From positions 2,625,231-2,689,230 of the forward strand of contig NZ_CP037422.1 in NCBI RefSeq assembly GCF_007748175.1: 64,000 nt of DNA, written 5' to 3'. The DNA comes from Gimesia aquarii (GTDB lineage Bacteria > Planctomycetota > Planctomycetia > Planctomycetales > Planctomycetaceae). How positions within the stretch are numbered: the first letter of the stretch is position 1; every line of letters starts with the position of its first letter. Of the stretch, positions 9,003 to 17,202 are shown piece by piece. The translations under genes were made by a program, and so were the position numbers. Under the pieces are notes generated by a model. That model did no database searches. It was not told where the DNA came from and saw only the letters and a list, made by a program, of their open reading frames with translations.

Positions 9003-10463
9003 ATGATTTATCGAATTCTGATCGTGGCGTTATTTCTGCCTGTGGTTGCCATGGCACAACCGAATCCACCAAAAGTCTTTCGTGCTGGCGCAGCGACCAG
9101 TAATATCACCCCCTTTCTGGGAACCGATCTGATTGGTGGCTTTCATCCTCGTGGCTCAGTTCATATCCATGATGAACTGCATGCGCGGTGCCTTGTCCTT
9201 GATGATGGGAAGACGCAACTGGTGATTGTCATCATCGATAATGTCAAATTTCCCACCGAGCTCCACGATCCGACGAAGAAACTCATCCAGCAAACAACGG
9301 GCCTTGCTCCCGAAAATGTGCTGATCGCGGCCACGCATACGCACTCGGCACCGAGCCTGCGGGGGACTAGTTATCTTAAGCTCAACGAACCACTGGATGA
9401 CTACCAGAAATTTGTCATTCGCCGGATTGCGGATGGTGTGCAGCGGGCGTTTCATAATCTGGAACCGGCCCGCATCGGCTGGGGCAAAGGGAAAGTGCCT
9501 CAGCATGTGTTTAACCGCCGCTGGCTTCTGAAAGATCGGCAGACGGGTTCCAGTCCGTTTGGTGAGGTAGAGCTTGCTGTCATGAATCCTGGCGGCTACC
9601 TGAAAGTCCTCGACAAGCCAGCGGGCCCCGTTAATCCCACAGTCTATGTGCTGTCTGTTGAATCGACTTCGGGCCGTCCGATTGCCCTGCTGGCCAACTA
9701 CTGGCTGCACTATGTCGGTGGCGTCGGCAAAGGTCATATTTCAGCCGATTACTTTGGCATGTTTGCCCGACAGCTCACGCGGCTGCATGCCGAGCCAGGA
9801 CAAGATCCTCCATTTGTTGGCATGCTCAGCAATGGTGCCAGCGGAGACGTGAATAATAATGACTATGCAAATTACAACAAGCCTGGCAAGAAACGTTACG
9901 CGCGTTATGAAAAAATGCGCGAGGTTGCGGACGACGTCGCCCGGGAAGTGCTTCGCGTCGAAAAATCCATTACATATCAGAACTGGGTTCCCTTAGATGC
10001 GGCCGCAGAGAGGGTGACTCTGAAGCGTCGCCGTCCCACAGAGACGCAGGTGCGGCGCGCAAAGGAATTGCTCAAGAACGCCACTCTTGAAGCCCAACAG
10101 GATCGTCAGTTCTCACGACGCGTTACCTTTGCCCGCCGGGCCATTGAAGCCTCAGAATGGCCGGAAACGGAAGACGCTTTCGTCCAGGTTTTACGCATTG
10201 GTGATCTGTGCCTGGCCGCACTCCCCTTTGAAGTGTTTGTCGAAATCGGTTTCGACATACAAATGCAAAGCCCCTTCAAAGAGACATTCGTATTTGGCCT
10301 GGCCAATGGAGATCTCGGCTATTTACCATCGCCCCGCCAGCATGAACTGGGCGGATATGAAACATGGCTCACCGTCTCACACGCCGAGGTCGGTGCCTCA
10401 CCAAAACTGATCAAGAAGCTGATCGAACTATCTCGTCGCATTCATCCCAAGTTGGCGAAGTAG
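9003..10463 (+). CDS. Secreted neutral/alkaline ceramidase-like hydrolase
   Basis: A 486-residue protein with a clear Sec signal peptide (cleavage after VAMA, about residue 18). The mature start RAGAATSNITPFLGTDLIGG fits the first strand of the neutral/alkaline non-lysosomal ceramidase family. ATHTHSAPS near residue 110 supplies zinc-ligand histidines. YWLHYVGG near residue 235 and GASGDVNN near 280 fit the later active-site loops. The family cleaves N-acyl bonds of ceramides. Planctomycetes carry many shortened paralogues whose substrates are unknown, and this one lacks the long C-terminal Ig-like domain of the bacterial prototype. Periplasmic or extracellular location is predicted. It stands alone on its strand. 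Confidence 0.75.
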   Translation: MIYRILIVALFLPVVAMAQPNPPKVFRAGAATSNITPFLGTDLIGGFHPRGSVHIHDELHARCLVLDDGKTQLVIVIIDNVKFPTELHDPTKKLIQQTTGLAPENVLIAATHTHSAPSLRGTSYLKLNEPLDDYQKFVIRRIADGVQRAFHNLEPARIGWGKGKVPQHVFNRRWLLKDRQTGSSPFGEVELAVMNPGGYLKVLDKPAGPVNPTVYVLSVESTSGRPIALLANYWLHYVGGVGKGHISADYFGMFARQLTRLHAEPGQDPPFVGMLSNGASGDVNNNDYANYNKPGKKRYARYEKMREVADDVAREVLRVEKSITYQNWVPLDAAAERVTLKRRRPTETQVRRAKELLKNATLEAQQDRQFSRRVTFARRAIEASEWPETEDAFVQVLRIGDLCLAALPFEVFVEIGFDIQMQSPFKETFVFGLANGDLGYLPSPRQHELGGYETWLTVSHAEVGASPKLIKKLIELSRRIHPKLAK

Positions 10464-10506
10464 TAGTTTCAAAATCAGGTCATCCAAGGCGTATGTCTGA
10501 AGTTAA

Positions 10507-10815
10507 TCAATCCGCACCGCAGTAACACTCGGTCAGTCGCTGGATTGAAACAAGGGCTGAAAGCATCCGGTTGCGGGCCGGGGGATTGGCGGTGTGCACG
10601 TGAATCACCGGAGGATCGAAGTCGCGCGTGGCGACGGCTTCTTCAATCCACAGCAGCACATCGTAACCCGTCCCGCGTGTATCATCGCCCAGATCATCGT
10701 CCAGACTGATTTCTCTGACGTTGCCTGTCTCTAAAAGTGTTATCGCTTGCTCAGGCCAGCGTACCTGCCGCCAGCCCGGCGGCGCCGGTCGTACATCGTC
10801 CAGATAGATTCTCAT
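10507..10815 (-). CDS. cPPRR-type receiver-like domain protein
   Basis: A 102-residue protein from ATG 10815. A longer frame to 10887 exists, but MRIYLDDVRPAPPGW is the natural start of this domain. It matches the cyclic-phosphate-processing receiver domain: an acidic pair after the first strand (LDD), then ISLDDDLGDD near residue 48 and a GYDVLLWIEE helix. The fold is CheY-like, but the family is thought to act in nucleotide or RNA cyclic-phosphate handling rather than two-component signalling. That role comes from comparative genomics of the family, not from this sequence. No kinase or RNA ligase lies next to it. Confidence 0.7.
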   Translation of the reverse strand: MRIYLDDVRPAPPGWRQVRWPEQAITLLETGNVREISLDDDLGDDTRGTGYDVLLWIEEAVATRDFDPPVIHVHTANPPARNRMLSALVSIQRLTECYCGAD

Positions 10816-11010
10816 GAATTTGCTTTCTATTTCGTACCAAGAACCAGAGTATCCTGAGAAAAATTGCTTTCTCTCAGACAGACACATTCCCTTCTAAAAA
10901 GTTCGCCTGCAGCGCGTAAGACGAGCCGACAACAGTAGAAAAGGCTGTTTCGAGCCTAATAAAGAATTCATAGGTCAGGAGATAGTGAGAACCTGATTTT
11001 TTCTGTCTCT

Positions 11011-11034
11011 GGCCCTTTTATGATGGGCCTTTTT
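11011..11034 (+). terminator. Plus-strand hairpin with U-tail, no gene upstream on that strand
   Basis: GGCCC, nine bases, GGGCC, then five T. The orientation suits plus-strand transcription, yet both neighbours are minus-strand genes. A second weaker hairpin (TCAGG...CCTGA then TTTTTT) sits at 10975-11002. It could end a small RNA or block antisense read-through. Confidence 0.35.
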
Positions 11035-11065
11035 GATATGCAGACAAAAAGGTAAGACGGTGTGA

Positions 11066-11812
11066 CTAGTCAAGCGTTCTGAACTTCAGTCTTCTGACTT
11101 CAAATCGATAGGCACCGTTGGGTCGAAATTGTAGTGCAATTGCATCGCCAGATGGCCGTTTCGCGACAACACGATCGACGATTTCGTTGGCCAGATTTCC
11201 ATTCAAATAAAGTTGAACCATATCGCCTTTGACTCGGACCAGACAATTATTCCACTCAGGTGGCTTCCGAAAAACCTTAGTCGCTTGAAATGACTGTGGA
11301 AGAGGCTTTATCTTTTCCGTTCCATTTGCCTCGATTCTGACTCGGTTGCCACGTTTAAACATTCGGTGTCGCTTTCCATCAAAAATGTGACCGAATAACT
11401 TGCCCTCGCGTTGCCATCGATTGGTGCTATAAAGATTGGCGGTATCTAATTCGGCCTGATATCCGGCTAGATTCCCCTTCTTATTAACCTTTCGACTTCG
11501 ATCCACAAGAAAATAGACTCCAGCATCCTGTGGCGCACTACTTATGATTCGATATTCCAGTCGGAATTCGAAATTATCTTTTAGCTTGCCGTCCCAAATC
11601 AAATGGTGAATTTTCGGTAGCGATTTCCCGCCAACCGACTCAGCGACGATGACTCCCTTTTCTGATGACCACCATTTGCCTGGATCGCTCCATTCATCAA
11701 GACCATCAACACTGATTGATTGCCAGTTTCCGGGTGTCTGGGAATCAGCAGTCTGAGGTAGTGAGAGGAATATACTCAAACAAGTAAGAACGCTAAAATA
11801 ATGTGGTTTCAT
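11066..11812 (-). CDS. Secreted DUF1080 (3-keto-disaccharide hydrolase-like) protein
   Basis: A 248-residue protein with a signal peptide (MKPHYFSVLTCLSIFLSLPQ, cleavage near TADS). The remainder is one laminin-G/concanavalin-like beta-sandwich of the DUF1080 type. GNWQSISVDGLDEWSDPGKW and EKGVIVAESVGG at the front, FEFRLEYRI..APQDAGVYF in the middle and WNNCLVRVKGDMVQLYLNG towards the end are the recurrent blocks. Such domains are abundant in planctomycetes and are implicated in binding or hydrolysing (3-keto-)glycosides. Catalysis is not proven for this member. Predicted location is periplasmic or extracellular. No PSCyt or dehydrogenase partner is adjacent. Confidence 0.8.
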   Translation of the reverse strand: MKPHYFSVLTCLSIFLSLPQTADSQTPGNWQSISVDGLDEWSDPGKWWSSEKGVIVAESVGGKSLPKIHHLIWDGKLKDNFEFRLEYRIISSAPQDAGVYFLVDRSRKVNKKGNLAGYQAELDTANLYSTNRWQREGKLFGHIFDGKRHRMFKRGNRVRIEANGTEKIKPLPQSFQATKVFRKPPEWNNCLVRVKGDMVQLYLNGNLANEIVDRVVAKRPSGDAIALQFRPNGAYRFEVRRLKFRTLD

Positions 11813-11958
11813 CAGTTACATGCCTCTATAAAAAAGAAACTCGTAAGGGGCCAGGCCCTTTCTCTGTCGTTCCATAGCTGAAAAATTCAGTTTTACGTCT
11901 TAATTACACGATTTCATTTTTTGGCTCATTTTTCAGACGCTAGTTAAAAGATGAGCTG

Positions 11959-12693
11959 TTACTTTTTGTCCAAATCCTTCAACTCATCGGGGAGAGTTAA
12001 AAAAACACTCCCGGATTGTTCTGCAAGATATTTAGCAGGAATTTGGTATTTTGCGTACTTTCTTAACGCATGATCAACGGCAACAGAAAGGGCTTTAGAA
12101 TAAAAAACCTGCCTATCATTTCCATACTAGACATCCAGATAAAAACCAATTTTTGCAATACCAATAATGAGCGGTTTCTTAACACCTTTATACCGCACCT
12201 TCATCACACCTAACGAGGCTCCTGCACCATAACCTCCTTGGCTTCTACCACAGTCAGAGGCGAGTTTTCGTAAAATATACCTGGGTTGTAGTGCAATAGA
12301 AAACATTCTACATACTTTCGGATCTTTGATCGTCACATCAGCATAAACATCATCATCACCAATCTTACCAGGTATCCTACCACTCGGTATGAAGATACGA
12401 ATTGACTCGATTTTGTGTTCTTCTAAATGCCCTAATCGCTCCCAGTTACTGAGACCCTGAGGCAAAAAATAAGGTTTTTCAGTATAGGCACGCCTTTGTT
12501 CTTTTGGCAGGCTGGTAATCCATTCGGAATCATCTTCAGGTAGATAGCTTGAACCTAGCATTTCCTCAGGTGGAAAGTCAGCGAAACTGAAAGCATTTGA
12601 TCTGAGTTCATTCATATTCAACAATAAAACGAGTAATACGATTATGACTAGCAAGCCATATCCAGATTTGAAAAATAAATTGTTATTAGACAT
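11959..12693 (-). pseudogene. Membrane-anchored hypothetical gene split by an in-frame TAG
   Basis: ATG 12693 (GAGTGA upstream) opens a 188-codon frame ending in TAG at 12127-12129. The same frame continues for 55 further sense codons to TAA at 11959-11961. The continuation reads like protein (YGNDRQVFYSKALSVAVDHA, then RKYAKYQIPAKYLAEQ) and joins smoothly to ...IGFYLDV before the stop. The protein has one N-terminal transmembrane segment (LLVIIVLLVLLL) and a soluble extracytoplasmic domain of unknown family. The simplest reading is a recent nonsense mutation of a gene of about 244 codons. A sequencing error or stop read-through are alternatives. If the TAG is real and terminates, a shortened protein of 188 residues could still be made. 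Confidence 0.6.
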
Positions 12694-12885
12694 GGTCACT
12701 CGCACTGTTTGAATGAGTGTGTATTTCAAATACGGTGACAACTATCGTACCACCCAGATATGTACTATTTAACCTCGTGAAGATCACTTTCGGGCTATTT
12801 GATCATATCCAGTAGAATGCAGGGACACAATTTTTTCTTGCGAGTGAAGCTTAAAGGGGTCAGCGAATGTGACTGAGTTTCACAG

Positions 12886-13176
12886 TTACTCATCGTTTTC
12901 TTTATATTCCCTTCGCATATATGTCAAAAAATCATGTGCATCAATGAATGAATTTTTTGCCGCTGACCCAATGAATGGAATCTTATGTTTTACGATCCAT
13001 TCGCAAATCGTTTTTTCAGTAACATCATACATTTTAGCCCAGTAAGACACTGCATAAATCCCTGATTCTGGCAATTGCCATCTTGGCTTAAAATTCTCCT
13101 GGTCACTATTTTGGTAAGAAATACCCTTATCAATTGATCCGATTTCAGTATCATGGCTTGTATTGGTGTCAGTCAT
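12886..13176 (-). CDS. Excisionase/MerR-like helix-turn-helix protein
   Basis: A 96-residue protein from ATG 13176, with AGGAAAAGG just upstream. The first 35 residues are polar and probably flexible. Residues about 40-90 (YAVSYWAKMYDVTEKTICEW, then IPFIGSAAKNSFIDAHDFLTYM) fit the winged-helix excisionase fold, in which a conserved Trp/Ile recognition helix is followed by a short wing. Small proteins of this type direct recombination or regulate nearby genes, but no integrase is in the window. A perfect palindrome overlaps its ribosome-binding site, which suggests autoregulation. Downstream is the amber-split gene, about 190 bases away. Confidence 0.6.
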   Translation of the reverse strand: MTDTNTSHDTEIGSIDKGISYQNSDQENFKPRWQLPESGIYAVSYWAKMYDVTEKTICEWIVKHKIPFIGSAAKNSFIDAHDFLTYMRREYKENDE

Positions 13177-13177
13177 T

Positions 13178-13191
13178 GGAAAACCTTTTCC
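13178..13191. promoter_or_regulatory. Palindrome overlapping the ribosome-binding site of the HTH gene
   Basis: GGAAAACCTTTTCC, a perfect inverted repeat (six-base arms, two-base centre), lies one base upstream of the ATG at 13176 and covers the AGGAAAAGG Shine-Dalgarno region. It could be an operator for the HTH product or a small translational hairpin. Confidence 0.4.
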
Positions 13192-13225
13192 TAAAAAAGG
13201 TGGCTAAATTTCGATGCTGACAATG

Positions 13226-13260
13226 CCCGACAGGAACTCACACTTCCTGTCGGGTTTTTT
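13226..13260 (+). terminator. Strong intrinsic terminator, plus orientation
   Basis: A perfect 11-bp stem (CCCGACAGGAA / TTCCTGTCGGG) with a seven-base loop, followed by six T. It is textbook in shape for plus-strand transcription, but no plus-strand gene was found upstream for more than 2 kb. On the minus strand it lies between two short frames and has no U-tail. Confidence 0.65.
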
Positions 13261-13261
13261 G

Positions 13262-13639
13262 TTAACATCGGATAAAGACGCATAAAGATTCCATCATCTG
13301 ACAGTATTTGGGGGGAGCACGAGCAAAAAGTAGAAGGTGCTCTAAACGCTGATCTAAGTTAACAGCGTCAATTATGATTCCGTTAAGAAATCTTCGTACA
13401 TTAGATAAGAAGAGGTATGCAGTATCTACGCAGCATATTGGCAAGTCTGTTTCGAGTCGCTCTTTTTTATGTATCCAATGATTTGAAGAATCATATCCAT
13501 ATACAATGTCAGTGTTTAACACCAATACCTCCGAGGTATTCATTCAGCACTTTTGGAGGGTAGGGTCCGAAATCATACCACTAGACAAAAGAATTCCTAT
13601 AGCAATTGTTAACAAAATAAACATTTGGAAACCTTGCAT
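13262..13639 (-). pseudogene. Short secreted-type frame interrupted by in-frame TGA
   Basis: GGAGGTGA sits five bases before ATG 13639 and opens a frame that begins like a signal peptide or membrane anchor (MQGFQMFILLTIAIGILLSS). It reaches TGA at 13544-13546 after 31 codons. The next codon, in the same frame, is ATG (13541-13543), and the frame then stays open for 93 codons to TAA at 13262. Either this is a 31-residue membrane peptide followed by a translationally coupled second ORF, or a single secreted protein of about 125 residues broken by a nonsense change. Downstream residues show no recognisable domain. The strong ribosome-binding site makes expression of the first part likely. Confidence 0.4.
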
Positions 13640-13651
13640 AGTTTCACCTCC

Positions 13652-14388
13652 GCAACTCAAACGACGAAATAACGAAACCCTCCTTCGCGTAGAAAAAGGT
13701 GCCAGCCACATCAATCCTGTAAGCCCAGTTCAATGGTGCTCGTAGCAAGATACTAGGATCGAATGACACTGCCGAATTTTCATCTCTGAGTAGATCACTG
13801 CGATCAAGTAGAATGCGAGCTCACGGACTAAATTGAGCTAGTGAAAAATCAGTTTTTTCTATCGACCTGTTAAGTCTTGTTTTGTTTGTTCTTCATTGGA
13901 ATCTATCGACCATGATGTTCTGGTATATGTATTGTCTGACTTCTCTCAAGGATTGTCTTGTGACTTCGAACCATCATCGCCAACGGCGTGAAGAGGTCAA
14001 GCAAAGACTTATGCGCCTTATTGTCTCGGTTTGTGACAATCGACGCAGTAATGTGTATCATTATGCAACCCAAAGAGGGTTGAAGGGACCTGAATCATGG
14101 TGCTCAAACGGAACTACTGTTGATAAAGATTGCGAACTCTCGCCAAACATAGGAGGTTTTATAATGCTCTCTTCGGCAGGTGCGGAAGTATTTACTAACA
14201 AAAAATTCTTGCCTCGCGCGCGCGATGCAGATCACGGAGTTTCGAGAAAGGCAAGGCTGTGTCAAGTTAAAATAGTTCACATGAAATGAAGGAGAAAATG
14301 ACGTTTCAAGCGTTGTGAAAGAGTCAAGATCGTTTCCTGTTCCAGATTTTCACCTCACAATGAAAATGCGGAACTGAAAACTTTGAAC
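13652..14388. other. Gene-poor stretch upstream of the split frame
   Basis: About 740 bases between the split frame and the mutL stop. Apart from a small ORF with a strong ribosome-binding site at 14164-14289, nothing persuasive was seen on either strand. Longer frames here have poor codon flow and no start signal. It may be decayed coding DNA. Confidence 0.4.
14164..14289 (+). CDS. Possible 41-residue small protein
   Basis: AGGAGG at 14151-14156 is spaced seven bases from ATG 14164, an unusually good initiation site for this window. The product is basic (FTNKKFLPRARDADHG, SRKARLCQ) with no transmembrane segment and no family I recognise. It may equally be a chance ORF in decayed DNA; conservation would decide. 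Confidence 0.2.
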   Translation: MLSSAGAEVFTNKKFLPRARDADHGVSRKARLCQVKIVHMK

Positions 14389-16344
14389 CTACCCCATACG
14401 ACCGAATTGTCGATCGAGTTCGGCATGGCTGAGTACTAATGCCGAGGGTCTTCCATGCGGACAATGATGGGCGTCGTCGATGAGATGACGTTGCTCAAGC
14501 AGACTGAAGATTTCTTCCTGCGTCAAACGTTGGCCTGCTTTGATGGCGGCTTTACACGACATCATCGTGATTAAATCATCCAGCAGGTCACGCCGGGAAG
14601 GTTGTTTGGATTGATCGAGGTTATCCGCAATATCACGCACTAACTGTTCCAGATTCACCCGCTGTAACATCACAGGATAGCTGTTTACCAATAGAGTGTT
14701 GCCGCCGAATTCTTCAATGCCTAGACCAAAGCTGTTGAGCATCTCCGCATGGTCCAGAATGAGAGCCGTCTCCTTGGGACTCATCTCAATCGTCAAAGGG
14801 ACGAGTAACTTTTGCGACTCGACAGACTGGGCCAACACACGCTTCCGGAAATATTCATACATAATTCGTTCATGGAGTGCATGCTGATCGATGATTGTGA
14901 GCGCCCCTTTGATCTCAACGACGATGTAGCAGTTCAACACTTGAATCGGTCTCAAATCTGCGGTCGCGACTTCCGCAAATTGATCTTCCTGCCGATCACT
15001 TTCCGGAATCAGAACAGGCTCTGTACTGACCTCTTCAGATTGTGACAACGAACGTTCGGCGGCTTCCTGAAACTTGGCAAGCGTTGTGCTCTCACGGTCC
15101 GTCGTACTCTGACTGCTAAGTGGTCTGGCCGGTTCGGGTCTGCTGGAAATTGAACGCGGTGTAGAGCTCACTTGTATCGAAGGACGCTCTTCGATCGCCT
15201 GTCCCAATTGTTCCTTCGCCCAACTGGTCAGGTCCATTTGTGTTTGTTTTTGCTGGGGTATTTCAGGTGATGCAATTGAACCAGGATCAATGTCACCTTT
15301 TTTCGTCAGTGACATCTGCGTTTGCAAGTCCATACTTAGAAACTGACTGCGCAACGTAGAAAGTAACTGACGATACAGATTCTGGCCATCCCGAAACCGC
15401 ACTTCCGATTTCGTCGGATGCACATTTACATCAACCATCGAAGCCGGCATATCAAGATAGAGGAACGAGATCGGTTGTCGCCCCACCATGAGTAGTCCTC
15501 GATAGGCTTCGGTCAACGCATGCTGCAGCGTGCGATCTTGAATCCAGCGACCATTCAAAAACAGGTACTGTCCTTTGCGAGTCGATTTATTTTGACTGGG
15601 ATGAGACACATATCCCCAAATGCGAATGTCATCCACTTCCGACTCAACCCAGATCAAGTGATCGGCCAGTTTCTTTCCATAAAACAGACGCAGGCGATCG
15701 ATCAGATTATCTGAAGGGGGCAGATCAAAGATGACTTTACTATTGTGGCGTAACACCATGTAGAGTCGAGGATGTGCGAGTGCCGCGCGGGTAAACTGCT
15801 CGCTGATATGACCAAACTCGGTTTTGGTCGTTTTCAGGAATTTACGTCGCACTGGTGTATTGGCAAAGAGCTGCCTGATTTCAATCGACGTTCCTAAAGG
15901 GCAGCCACAAGGCTGTGGTTTACCGGCGGCTCCGGTGTTGACTTCAAATTCGAGGCCCTGAGATTGATCGGCGGTGCGTGTGCGAATGCGAAACTGGCTG
16001 ACTTCGGAAATCGAAGCCAGTGCCTCGCCGCGAAAGCCCATGGTCTGCACGCTGAAGAGATCATCGGCTGAAGTAATTTTACTGGTAGCATGGCTGGAAA
16101 CGGCGAGCAATAAATCGTCAGGGTGAATGCCTTCGCCGTTATCGACGACGCGAATCAGGTCGGCCCCCCCATTCATGATGTCGACTTCGATGCGGGTAGC
16201 CAGTGCATCGACACTGTTATCGAGCAACTCTTTCACAGCACTGGCTGGACGCTCGATGACTTCCCCCGCGGCGATCTTGTTAATCACACTGGTATCGAGT
16301 TGATGAATGCGGGAAATCGATTCCACGGAGGCCTTCCGTTCCAT
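14389..16344 (-). CDS. mutL: DNA mismatch repair protein MutL
   Basis: A 651-residue protein. The N-terminal GHKL ATPase shows all signature motifs: ELLDNSVDA (about residue 40), DNGEGI (about 68) and GFRGEALASI (about 103). A transducer domain (residues 220-340, with VDVNVHPTKSEVRF) and a polar linker of about 130 residues follow. The C-terminal dimerisation domain carries DQHALHERIMYE, the DQHA(x)2E(x)4E endonuclease motif, near residue 485. It also has SCKAAIKAG and CPHGRP near the end. The protein is therefore expected to nick DNA like most bacterial MutL proteins outside the E. coli group, coupling MutS recognition to strand removal. It lies 144 bases downstream of ubiX on the same strand; no mutS is in the window. 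Confidence 0.95.
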   Translation of the reverse strand: MERKASVESISRIHQLDTSVINKIAAGEVIERPASAVKELLDNSVDALATRIEVDIMNGGADLIRVVDNGEGIHPDDLLLAVSSHATSKITSADDLFSVQTMGFRGEALASISEVSQFRIRTRTADQSQGLEFEVNTGAAGKPQPCGCPLGTSIEIRQLFANTPVRRKFLKTTKTEFGHISEQFTRAALAHPRLYMVLRHNSKVIFDLPPSDNLIDRLRLFYGKKLADHLIWVESEVDDIRIWGYVSHPSQNKSTRKGQYLFLNGRWIQDRTLQHALTEAYRGLLMVGRQPISFLYLDMPASMVDVNVHPTKSEVRFRDGQNLYRQLLSTLRSQFLSMDLQTQMSLTKKGDIDPGSIASPEIPQQKQTQMDLTSWAKEQLGQAIEERPSIQVSSTPRSISSRPEPARPLSSQSTTDRESTTLAKFQEAAERSLSQSEEVSTEPVLIPESDRQEDQFAEVATADLRPIQVLNCYIVVEIKGALTIIDQHALHERIMYEYFRKRVLAQSVESQKLLVPLTIEMSPKETALILDHAEMLNSFGLGIEEFGGNTLLVNSYPVMLQRVNLEQLVRDIADNLDQSKQPSRRDLLDDLITMMSCKAAIKAGQRLTQEEIFSLLEQRHLIDDAHHCPHGRPSALVLSHAELDRQFGRMG

Positions 16345-16488
16345 TTATAGATCAGTCCGACTGATGAGTTGGGTTTGTTTGTCTCTACCGTTCTTTTTAA
16401 CCGCTTGACGAGAGAATCGCAATGAAACCTGCTCTCAGAAGTCAGTAGACGGAACACATCTGGTGATCAAATCAAAACGCGCTGATTC

Positions 16489-17172
16489 CTAGCTGCCCCA
16501 GCGTTGATGAATGTCGTGCTTGATTCCCAGATGATCGCAAATCCGCCCTGAAATGAAATCGACCAAGTCATGAATCGTAACCGGATTATGGTAAAAGCCA
16601 GGCGCAGCCGGCATGATCGTCGCACCGGCTTGCGTCAAACGAACCATATTCTCCAGCGGAATCAAACCGAGTGGCGTTTCGCGGGCTACCAAAATCAGCT
16701 TGCGTCGCTCTTTCAAATGCACATCGGCAGCCCGATGAATCAGGTTGTTACAAGCCCCTGAGGCGATACTTCCCAGGGTTCCCATCGAACAGGGACAGAT
16801 CACCATGCCCGCAGTCAAAAAAGACCCGCTGGCAATACCCGACATAAAATCCTGGTAATGATGATAAATCAGTTCTCCCTGTTTCACATCGGATTCCCCC
16901 AGCACAGAACTCAGCGCAAAATCTTCGTTGGACGCGTTCTTCATTTTGCTGATCGCGCTATCTTCCGGAAGGTTCGAAGGATCGGGAAGAAGTTGCTTGG
17001 GGTCGAATTCTTCTAAGTCGATCTTGAGTCCGAGTTCCTGCTTTAACACATAAGTCGCAGCCGGGCTCATTGTAAGGTGGACGGTACGTCCGGCTGCCAT
17101 CAGAACTTCGACCAATCGGACAGCATAAATGGAACCACTGGCCCCTGTGATTGCAACGACAACGTTAGACAT
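16489..17172 (-). CDS. ubiX: UbiX-family flavin prenyltransferase
   Basis: A 227-residue protein with AAGGTG eight bases upstream of the ATG. The Rossmann-like flavodoxin fold starts with AITGASGSIYAVRL. The FMN and prenyl-phosphate site motifs follow: CPCSMGTLGSIASGA (about residue 125) and LILVARETPL, then MVRLTQAGATIMPAAPGFY. The enzyme makes prenylated FMN, the cofactor of UbiD decarboxylases, and a ubiD gene lies two genes upstream in the same operon. The insertion at about residues 55-95 (FDPKQLLPDPSNLPEDSA) lengthens it relative to the usual 190-200 residues. The reaction is cytoplasmic. Confidence 0.92.
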   Translation of the reverse strand: MSNVVVAITGASGSIYAVRLVEVLMAAGRTVHLTMSPAATYVLKQELGLKIDLEEFDPKQLLPDPSNLPEDSAISKMKNASNEDFALSSVLGESDVKQGELIYHHYQDFMSGIASGSFLTAGMVICPCSMGTLGSIASGACNNLIHRAADVHLKERRKLILVARETPLGLIPLENMVRLTQAGATIMPAAPGFYHNPVTIHDLVDFISGRICDHLGIKHDIHQRWGS

Positions 17173-17202
17173 GCGGATGCACCTTATCTTCTACTTCTGA
17201 AT

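Noticed and set aside
13506-13745. Plus-strand 79-codon frame
   Set aside because: It overlaps the better-supported minus-strand frame with the GGAGGTGA site and has no initiation signal of its own.
13882-14163. Upstream extension of the small ORF at 14164
   Set aside because: No ribosome-binding site and no protein-like sequence; only the part after AGGAGG has any support.
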